A stretch of DNA of 11,095 bases from positions 1 to 11,095 of the forward strand of contig DFGM01000010.1 in the NCBI GenBank assembly GCA_002371755.1, given 5' to 3'. The stretch comes from Verrucomicrobia bacterium UBA3750 (lineage in GTDB: Bacteria > Verrucomicrobiota > Kiritimatiellia > RFP12 > UBA1067). The notes under the pieces are model-generated. The model worked only from the letters and a program-made list of their open reading frames with translations. It was not told the DNA's origin and did not search any database. Position 1 is the stretch's first letter; each line of letters opens with the position of its first letter. The position numbers and the translations under genes are program-made. This document shows positions 5,590 through 11,095 of the stretch, in pieces.

Positions 5590-6774
5590 TCACCCGCTCT
5601 TTTCGTGCCGCCATTTGCCGGGAGGAGAGCCGAAAGCACGAGAGAATGAATTGACGAAATGCCCGGGATTGCAGAATCCGCAAGCATCGGCGATTTCGCC
5701 GATGCTCGCATCGCCGGAGCTTAGCATATCCTTTGCTTTGGCGAGCTTGAGGCGCATTATCTCGCTATGCATGGTGCGCCCGAGCTCGAACGAGAAAAGG
5801 CGGTCTATGGTAGCGCGCGAGATTCCGAGCGTTTCCGCCAGCTGGATGGTGCTGGGAGGGTTGACAAACGAGGACTTGAGTATTTCAAGAGCCTTGCGCA
5901 GTATGGGGTTTTCGACAGCCAGCGTATCTGTGGAACGGCGCACGGCAATGCCTTTGCACGGCACGAGAATCGGCGAGATGCGGCGAAGGCGGCGCATCTT
6001 CTCCGTTGCGCGGAGGGAGGGTGGCATTAAATCGTCGAGAAGTTTGGCGGCGGCGTAGCCGTTGCTTTCCAGATCGTCTATTACGCTGGAAATGGGGATG
6101 GGCTGGTTCTCGCAGAGGAAAGTATCGTTGCCGATACCGAGGATGGCGATTTCATCCGGCACGGCGATTCCCGTTTCCAGACAAAGGGATAGCAGGCGGG
6201 TGGCTTCTTCATCATTATATGTAAGAATGCCGATTGGCTTGGGAAGCGCCTTGAGACGCGGCTTCATGACCTGTTCAAAGCGGTCTATGTCGTCGAGTTT
6301 CGAAACCGGCACGGAATCGGAAAGGACGATCTTTTCCGCGTTCGGCCAACGCGAGGCGAGACCTTCGAAAAAAAGAGAATGCACGTTGGTCCAGATCGTG
6401 GAGAACCATGCGGCGTGCTTGAGTCCGATTTCATGGAAATGGCCGGCGGCGATGCAACCGGCCTCGCGGTAGTCCGGAATGACGCGCGGCACGTCGATTT
6501 CCGGCATGTACGATGTCAAATCCACAACCGGTATGCCGCGCTCCACGAGACCTTTGACGAAACGGGTAGTCTCCGCATCGCCTCGCAGCGTCACGAGCGC
6601 ACCATCTCCATTCCAGCCGCTTGGCGCACGGACAAGGCGGTTGGCGATTGTCAGCCGCCAGCCGTGTTCGCGGGCATAGCGGACAATTCCGTCATACCTG
6701 AGAGGTATCGGCGGATTTATCATAAGCATTACCGTGCGCTGTTTCGCAGGAATCTGGCATTTGGCTTTTTGCAT
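5590..6774 (-). CDS. XylR-like transcriptional regulator (LacI-type sensor plus AraC HTH)
   Basis: A 394-aa protein. Residues about 12-275 form a periplasmic-binding-protein-like sensor of the LacI/PurR type; diagnostic stretches are GILTYNDEEATRLL (about 182-195), ILGIGNDTFLCE (211-222) and SSVIDDLESNGYAAAKLL (229-246). Residues 278-289 (VRRSTDTLAVEN) are the linker typical of XylR proteins. Residues 291-394 are an AraC-type domain with two helix-turn-helix units (about 309-329 and 358-382, GEIADACGFCNPGHFVNSFS). E. coli XylR has the same layout and activates xylose genes when it binds xylose. Here the ligand is probably a mono- or oligosaccharide but is not known, so no gene symbol is given. 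It is divergent from the LamG-phosphodiesterase pair, which it probably controls along with itself. No strong ribosome-binding site precedes the chosen start; ATG codons at residues 16 and 18 are alternatives. Confidence 0.92.
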   Translation of the reverse strand: MQKAKCQIPAKQRTVMLMINPPIPLRYDGIVRYAREHGWRLTIANRLVRAPSGWNGDGALVTLRGDAETTRFVKGLVERGIPVVDLTSYMPEIDVPRVIPDYREAGCIAAGHFHEIGLKHAAWFSTIWTNVHSLFFEGLASRWPNAEKIVLSDSVPVSKLDDIDRFEQVMKPRLKALPKPIGILTYNDEEATRLLSLCLETGIAVPDEIAILGIGNDTFLCENQPIPISSVIDDLESNGYAAAKLLDDLMPPSLRATEKMRRLRRISPILVPCKGIAVRRSTDTLAVENPILRKALEILKSSFVNPPSTIQLAETLGISRATIDRLFSFELGRTMHSEIMRLKLAKAKDMLSSGDASIGEIADACGFCNPGHFVNSFSRAFGSPPGKWRHEKSG

Positions 6775-6826
6775 TGCGTTTTTGTGGATTCTGATATTCC
6801 CTCTTTTTATCGCGCCACTGTTCGCG

Positions 6827-6863
6827 TATGCTTATTATAGCATATTGGATACGCACGAATCAA
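6827..6863 (-). promoter_or_regulatory. Promoter of the XylR-like gene with overlapping palindrome
   Basis: On the minus strand TTGATT (6863-6858), an 18-bp spacer and a perfect TATAAT (6839-6834) with TGC in front (extended -10) give a strong promoter and a leader of about 50 nt. The palindrome TATGCTTATTATAGCATA (6827-6844; 6-bp arms, 6-bp centre) covers the -10, a position suited to autorepression. Confidence 0.7.
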
Positions 6864-6907
6864 GCGAGACTGCGCGGATTTTGTAATTCAGTGCCTAATC
6901 TGCGTAA

Positions 6908-6942
6908 TGGATTTCTGTCCTGGCATATGCTATTATATATGC
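6908..6942 (+). promoter_or_regulatory. Promoter of the LamG gene with a related palindrome
   Basis: TATTAT (6931-6936) with TGC before it is a good extended -10. The -35 region (TGGATT, 6908-6913, 17-bp spacer) is poor, as is common at activator-dependent promoters. TATGCTATTATATATGC (6926-6942) overlaps it and shares the TATGCT and ATTATA core with the palindrome at 6827-6844. The transcript would begin about 20 nt before the start codon. Confidence 0.55.
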
Positions 6943-6962
6943 AACCACAAAGGAGAAAACCG

Positions 6963-9422
6963 ATGGAAAAGATAAGGATGCTGAAAATTGCAGCGATTGG
7001 CGTGGCGGTTGTTCTGGCGCGTCCTTCGGATGCGGCATCATCGCGTATGTACGTCCAACGCGGCCTTGTCGCACAGTATGACGGCATCAATAACGCCGGC
7101 ACTGGCGAGCATAATACAGCCGCGACGACATGGAAGAACCTTGCCGGAGACGAATTGCTCGACGGTACGCTTGCCGCGCAGTTGACATGGAACGGCGCAA
7201 ACGGCTGGACCGTTTCGGGCGATTGCAAGCCAGTGACCGTAGGCAGCGGGCTCGCACAGGTGATTTCACAGACAAATTGCACGATCGAAGTTGCCTGCAA
7301 ACCATCTTTCGTCAACAAGCGCTTCGTGTATTTCGGGCAATACGACGGCAGCTCATACTATCGTGCCATCAGTCTCGAAAACACAGTCGCAGGCAAGTAC
7401 CGGCTCTTTCGGACGCGAACCGCATCCAGTGCCAGCGATTACAACTGGACCGACATAACGCCTGCCGGATCGGCAAACACCTTCGTATCCTTCGCTTTCG
7501 TCCTCGCGAACAAATACCCCAAACTGTATCAGAATGGCGGGCAGGTCGCCACAGCAAATAAGGACTGGGGCGATGCATCTGCCGATGCAACAAGCGTCAT
7601 TGGTGGCGAACCCTGGGACTCAAGCAACCGTACCGGCAGCAACTTCGACTCCACCTACAAGGTGGCATTTAACGGTACATACCACGCTTTCCGCCTCTAC
7701 AACCGGACGCTTTCCGCCGACGAAATCGCATGGAACGAGGGACTTGACGCCGTTCGCTTCAACGGCGCAGATGCTGCTGCCACGCTTGGCGCGGGCTACT
7801 CATATGATGTTGCCACTGATACGCTCTCCGTCAACGTGATTGCGATGGCATCCAATGGCGGGATGGTGGCTCTGGATGGCGGCAGCGACGGCGCGTCCGC
7901 TTCAAAATCGGTAGCAGCTGGGGATGATACGGTGCTCTCCGCAACTGCGGATCGTGGCTATGTTTTTGATCGTTGGACAGGCGACACGTCGGCAATCACC
8001 GCAGGTTCGATTCTTACTCCTGAAATTACCGTTACGGCAGACGCCCCTGCGACGCTAGTTGCGACCTTCCGCCGTAACGGGGACGCTGCCGACGGGTTGA
8101 AGTTCGATCTATCCTTCACAGGAGACAAGACGGCCGACGGGCTGACTTTCTCCGAGTCTAACTCCGAGGTGAAGCATGGCTACATCACAGCTGATGTCGC
8201 GCTGCCTGTTCTGCCGACTGTCACGAATAGGGTGGTCAACTGTCTTTACTTCCAGCAGCCGGACGGCGCAGATGCCGATTCGATCTTCCGCCAAGACGTT
8301 CGCAAGGCCAACACTGCCGTGACAGGAAATGTCGCTACTGTCTTTTGCCGCTTCCGCTGGGACGAGCCGACCGTGTCGACGAAGGAGTGCTACCCTACTA
8401 TTGTTCTGAACGGCTACACCAGCTGGAACAACAATAACGGCGTGAGAGCCGACGGTTTCGCAGTGCGACTGCGTTGCGGGGCTGGTGAAACAAAGGGATA
8501 TCCAATCATGCTCGTGTCGAAGGTGGCGCCGGGATATCAGAATCCGGGCATCACAACAACCGGAACCGCCTATGTCAATGCCGGCAGGTGGGTGGACATG
8601 TTCGTTTCGGTCTATCCGAGCCCTACTAATCCCAGTCTCTCCAATGCGGACATCTGGTATTGCGAGGTGCCGTCGTGGAATGCGAACGGATATTTCAACG
8701 CATCTGCGATAAACCACAGGCACTTCGGTGACGGGTGCGGCATTACGAATATTGTCACGACTACAGAAGAATTGCGTTTCGGCTGCGAACCGAATCCCAA
8801 TGTTGCGGCGGTTACCGGCGATGCCGGCAAGTGCTTCCGCGGCGCAATCGCCTGCGCGAAGGGCTGGGACCGCGTCCTCTCGGAAAATGAGATGTGGACC
8901 GTCATGGCGGATTTGGGCGGTGTGCAGTCGTTCACGGACTTGAGCACCCGCGCGGGCTGCACCTTCGAGACGGGCAACATCAATTCCGACGCCTATCGCG
9001 AAGGCCGCAACGGCACGGCGATTTCATTTATCGGCGACAATACCCACCGCTGGCGCTCGATGACAACCACATACAATACCAATACCCTCATCTGGAACGC
9101 ACCCAAGGAAACCAGAGAATGCTGGCCGACGTATCCAGTCGTCTACAAAACCAAGATTGCGAACCTCAAGGAGGAAGGCAACACGCACCCGATCCACCTC
9201 GAATGCAACGGCGTGAAGGTGTGGCCGACGGATGCCGCCTCGAAGGAAGTCACGAAAGGCGAGGAAATCGAAGTGGCGATTCCCGCCGAATATACACTGC
9301 CGGGCTTGAATGAATTGAAGTGGGTGTATGATACCGAGGTTCCATCGAACTGGATGATTTTCGCCAGCCACTCGCTACGCATATTCCCGCCGCCCCGCGG
9401 ACTGATGATATTGGTGCGGTGA
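6963..9422 (+). CDS. Secreted LamG/concanavalin-like multidomain protein
   Basis: An 819-aa protein. ATG at 6963 follows AAAGGAGAAAACCG, and the product opens with a signal peptide (MEKIRMLKIAAIGVAVVLAR, cleavage near PSDA-ASS). The frame stays open upstream to 6828, but that would pass through the promoter. Residues about 34-265 form a LamG/concanavalin-A-like jelly roll (GLVAQYDG at its start, FRLYNRTLSADEIAWNEG at its end, the usual closing motif). Residues about 290-370 match the divergent InlB B-repeat type (NGGMVALDGG, RGYVFDRWTGD, LVATFRR). Residues about 378-656 look like a second LamG-type domain (RGAIACAKGWDRVLSENEMW at the end). Residues 660-819 form a further beta-rich domain ending FPPPRGLMILVR. 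No catalytic motif, transmembrane anchor or PEP-CTERM tail was found. It probably binds glycans outside the cell and may hold an unrecognised enzyme domain. The next gene follows closely, so the two are probably cotranscribed. Confidence 0.85.
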   Translation: MEKIRMLKIAAIGVAVVLARPSDAASSRMYVQRGLVAQYDGINNAGTGEHNTAATTWKNLAGDELLDGTLAAQLTWNGANGWTVSGDCKPVTVGSGLAQVISQTNCTIEVACKPSFVNKRFVYFGQYDGSSYYRAISLENTVAGKYRLFRTRTASSASDYNWTDITPAGSANTFVSFAFVLANKYPKLYQNGGQVATANKDWGDASADATSVIGGEPWDSSNRTGSNFDSTYKVAFNGTYHAFRLYNRTLSADEIAWNEGLDAVRFNGADAAATLGAGYSYDVATDTLSVNVIAMASNGGMVALDGGSDGASASKSVAAGDDTVLSATADRGYVFDRWTGDTSAITAGSILTPEITVTADAPATLVATFRRNGDAADGLKFDLSFTGDKTADGLTFSESNSEVKHGYITADVALPVLPTVTNRVVNCLYFQQPDGADADSIFRQDVRKANTAVTGNVATVFCRFRWDEPTVSTKECYPTIVLNGYTSWNNNNGVRADGFAVRLRCGAGETKGYPIMLVSKVAPGYQNPGITTTGTAYVNAGRWVDMFVSVYPSPTNPSLSNADIWYCEVPSWNANGYFNASAINHRHFGDGCGITNIVTTTEELRFGCEPNPNVAAVTGDAGKCFRGAIACAKGWDRVLSENEMWTVMADLGGVQSFTDLSTRAGCTFETGNINSDAYREGRNGTAISFIGDNTHRWRSMTTTYNTNTLIWNAPKETRECWPTYPVVYKTKIANLKEEGNTHPIHLECNGVKVWPTDAASKEVTKGEEIEVAIPAEYTLPGLNELKWVYDTEVPSNWMIFASHSLRIFPPPRGLMILVR

Positions 9423-9455
9423 ATGCAGGAGTGGGACGAAAAACCGAAAAACCAT

Positions 9456-10367
9456 ATGAAGCGCATTGCAGTGTTTTTCTCTCTTGTGGCGTTGGCTTGC
9501 GGCGTGGCGCCCGCCGCCGCGCCGCAAGTGAACCGCGTCGTCTTGATCGGCGTCGACGGACTTGGCGCGCGTTGGATACCATGGGGCGACATGCCGACGC
9601 TTTCCTCCTTGCGGGCAAACGGCTTATACGCCACTGGACGGTGCCTGTTCCCGACTTCATCCGGCATCAACTGGCCTGGCATTCTGCATGGCACCATCGC
9701 GGAACTGCACGGATTCCGCGACAATTCAGGAAAGCCGGAGGTCGAGCCGTGGCGCGACCGGGAAGGAAACACGCCATGCGTTTTCAGCGAAGTGCGCCGG
9801 CAATACCCGGAGGCATTTACCGCATCCATATACGATTGGGCTCCCATCAGCCGCATGCACAATACGAACGCCGTTTCCCGCGTAATCGTCTACAGGCAGA
9901 AAAACTGGGCCGACCACGCCGAACACCTCGCGCTGGACGCAAAAATGGTGGACGACTTCGCCAAAATCCTCGAGCGCGACCCGAAACTCGTATTCCTCTA
10001 CCAGCATTCCGTCGACCACGCCGGGCACACATACGGCTGGGGCTCGCCGGAGCAGACCAACGCCTGCCGCCATGTCGATGCGCAGCTCGCCCGCGTCGTC
10101 GCCATCCTCAAGAAACGCGGAATGGAAAAGGATACCGCCATCGTCCTGACGGCAGACCACGGAGGAAGCGGGAAGAAACACGGCATGGCGGTGCTGGACT
10201 GCTTTGAGATTCCATTCATCGTCTGGTCGCCGGCGCATCCAAAGAACGATGGCTGGCGGTTGCGCGAACCGGTCGTCAACGCCGACGCCGCGCCGACCGT
10301 CCTTTCGCTGCTCGGCCTTGATATTCCCGACGCAATGCGCGGCCGCTGCGCCGTAGGGGCGCCTTAG
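9456..10367 (+). CDS. Secreted type I phosphodiesterase / alkaline phosphatase superfamily enzyme
   Basis: From ATG 9456 the product (303 aa) opens with a clean signal peptide (MKRIAVFFSLVALACGVAPA, AA). An in-frame ATG at 9423 directly follows the LamG stop (TGAATG) and would add 11 residues, some acidic, before it; neither start has a good ribosome-binding site, so coupling to the LamG gene is likely. Motifs of the nucleotide pyrophosphatase/phosphodiesterase family are present: metal-binding D34 in VVLIGVDGLG; nucleophile region FPTSSGIN, with S69 at the place of the usual Thr; D187 and H191 in HSVDHAGHTYG; D234-H235 in LTADHGG; and H242. All expected two-metal ligands seem present. The enzyme should hydrolyse phosphate mono- or diesters, though some relatives act on other esters. 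Its substrate, perhaps a phosphorylated glycan, is not evident. The end (GLDIPDAMRG plus a few residues) is close to the usual family end but the last residues abut a transposase remnant. Confidence 0.88.
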   Translation: MKRIAVFFSLVALACGVAPAAAPQVNRVVLIGVDGLGARWIPWGDMPTLSSLRANGLYATGRCLFPTSSGINWPGILHGTIAELHGFRDNSGKPEVEPWRDREGNTPCVFSEVRRQYPEAFTASIYDWAPISRMHNTNAVSRVIVYRQKNWADHAEHLALDAKMVDDFAKILERDPKLVFLYQHSVDHAGHTYGWGSPEQTNACRHVDAQLARVVAILKKRGMEKDTAIVLTADHGGSGKKHGMAVLDCFEIPFIVWSPAHPKNDGWRLREPVVNADAAPTVLSLLGLDIPDAMRGRCAVGAP

Positions 10368-10500
10368 GAACGAGTGCGGCGAGCGCTTCCGGCGTGATGC
10401 GCGTGAAATACCGGGGATTCGCCCGCCTCATGGCGAGCCGCCGCGGGTTGTCGCGTATATAGGCGATGAGCGTAGCGAGCTGCCCACGAAGCGGGGGGCA
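10366..10500 (-). pseudogene. Y1/REP-associated-type transposase C-terminal remnant
   Basis: The minus-strand frame reads LATLIAYIRDNPRRLAMRRA and then NPRYFTRITPEAL. An (A/R)YIRDNPRR motif followed by a basic stretch and a YF is typical near the end of IS200/REP-associated tyrosine transposase-like proteins. An in-frame TAA at 10501-10503 and the lack of a start or of the HUH catalytic region show that only a fragment is left. The same frame runs on antisense into the phosphodiesterase gene, so the true end of the fragment is unclear. Confidence 0.5.
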
Positions 10501-10538
10501 TTAACTTTGTCTTCTCACCGCTTGCGACGCCCCGCTTC
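10488..10538. repeat. 9-bp inverted repeat near the transposase remnant
   Basis: GAAGCGGGG (10488-10496) and CCCCGCTTC (10530-10538) are perfect inverted arms around 33 bp. No T tract follows on either side, so it is not a clear terminator. It may be a relic end or REP-like palindrome linked to the transposase fragment. Confidence 0.45.
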
Positions 10539-10544
10539 ACCCGC

Positions 10545-10573
10545 GAGACAAATCGGCGCAAATATGGTATAAT
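10545..10573 (+). promoter_or_regulatory. metG promoter
   Basis: A perfect TATAAT (10568-10573) preceded by TGG (extended -10) has GAGACA (10545-10550) 17 bp upstream as a partial -35. The resulting leader of about 33 nt carries GGGAGGA just before the metG start. Confidence 0.7.
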
Positions 10574-10612
10574 ATAGCGTTCCATGGCGCTAAAGGCGTT
10601 TTCGGGAGGATT

Positions 10613-11095
10613 ATGGCAGAGAAGAGAAAAAGAAGAATCGTGGTGACGAGTGCGTTGCCGTATGCAAACGGCGACATACATATCGGGCACCTGGTGGAGT
10701 ATGTGCAGACAGACATCTGGGTGCGTTTCCAGAAGTTGCGCGGTCACGAGTGCGTCTATGTGTGCGCCGACGATACGCACGGCACACCAATAATGATACG
10801 CGCGCGCAAGGAGGGCATAACTCCCGAGGAGCTTATCAAGCGTTCCCATGCCGAGCATTTGAAAGACTTCACCGACTTCCAGATTGCGTTCGACAACTAC
10901 TATACCACGAACTCGCCGGAGAACAAGGCGCTTTCCGAGAAGATATTCGCGGCCATGGAGAAGTCCGGCGCTGTGACCAAACACACGACGCCCCAGCTTT
11001 ACTGCGAGCACTGCAAGATGTTCCTGCCGGACCGGTTCGTCAAGGGCGGCTGCCCGAAGTGCGGGGCCGAGAACCAGTATGGCGACAGCTGCGAC
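10613..11095 (+). CDS. metG: Methionyl-tRNA synthetase, N-terminal part (cut by right edge)
   Basis: The enzyme charges tRNA-Met with methionine in the cytoplasm. The first 161 codons are present, from ATG 10613 behind GGGAGGA, and the frame is open to the edge. The sequence has VVTSALPYANGDIHIGHLVE (the class I HIGH signature, here HIGH), VCADDTHGTPIMIRA in the catalytic core, and the zinc-knuckle insertion with CEHC, FLPDRFVKGGCPKC and YGDSC. This matches the E. coli-type MetG with a four-Cys zinc site, with a normal N-terminal length. The KMSKS loop and the anticodon-binding domain lie outside the window. It has its own promoter and appears to begin a separate transcription unit. Confidence 0.97.
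   Translation, partial: MAEKRKRRIVVTSALPYANGDIHIGHLVEYVQTDIWVRFQKLRGHECVYVCADDTHGTPIMIRARKEGITPEELIKRSHAEHLKDFTDFQIAFDNYYTTNSPENKALSEKIFAAMEKSGAVTKHTTPQLYCEHCKMFLPDRFVKGGCPKCGAENQYGDSCD

Noticed and set aside
8109..8723. 204-aa minus-strand frame inside the LamG gene
   Set aside because: It is opposite a well-supported coding frame with domain structure and has no plausible start or motif.
9143..9862. 239-aa minus-strand frame
   Set aside because: It spans the end of the LamG gene and the start of the phosphodiesterase gene antisense, with low-complexity composition and no motif.
10364..11011. Long minus-strand frame (215 aa) opposite metG
   Set aside because: It is antisense to the clearly coding metG start and has no recognisable protein features. 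Only the separate transposase-like fragment in another frame at 10366-10500 was kept.

Overview
The window (about 11.1 kb, moderately GC-rich) looks like chromosomal DNA of an uncultured gut or anaerobic member of the Planctomycetes-Verrucomicrobia-Lentisphaerae/Kiritimatiellota group. This is inferred from the gene types: an XylR-type regulator with a LacI-like sensor fused to an AraC DNA-binding domain, a large secreted LamG protein with an InlB-like repeat, Sel1-repeat proteins, a Na+:solute symporter-like fragment and clear Shine-Dalgarno sites. No rRNA, tRNA or CRISPR array was seen.

Layout, left to right. Positions 1-510 are gene debris: the C-terminal part of a probable Na+:solute symporter running off the left edge (minus strand), a doubtful 48-aa ORF, and on the plus strand the last 37 codons of a YafQ-type toxin followed by a good intrinsic terminator. 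Positions 538-4258 hold two adjacent minus-strand genes, probably one operon. The upstream gene (2369-4258) encodes a membrane-anchored protein with two N-terminal zinc ribbons and a Sel1 array. The downstream gene (538-2325) encodes an exported protein with six DnaJ-type CXXCXGXG motifs followed by a Sel1 array. Both carry signs of recent slippage: a perfect 114-bp tandem duplication inside the second gene and a 19-bp tandem duplication between the two. Positions 4259-4587 hold a second 19-bp tandem repeat, possibly a relic IS21-like end, and a strong minus-strand terminator.

Positions 4588-5541 are a toxin-antitoxin operon on the minus strand: a promoter with an overlapping palindrome, a 56-aa ORF, a 92-aa antitoxin-like ORF and a PIN-domain (VapC-like) toxin, with the three frames overlapping.

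Positions 5590-10367 form a divergent sugar-responsive-looking locus. The XylR-like regulator is on the minus strand. Opposite it are a secreted 819-aa LamG protein and a secreted type I phosphodiesterase/alkaline-phosphatase-superfamily enzyme, probably cotranscribed. The 188-bp divergent region has promoters facing both ways and a shared TATGCT/ATTATA palindromic motif at each -10, a good candidate operator.

Positions 10366-10500 contain a degenerate Y1/REP-associated-type transposase fragment (minus strand) abutting the phosphodiesterase stop. After it come a strong extended -10 promoter and the first 161 codons of methionyl-tRNA synthetase (metG), cut by the right edge.
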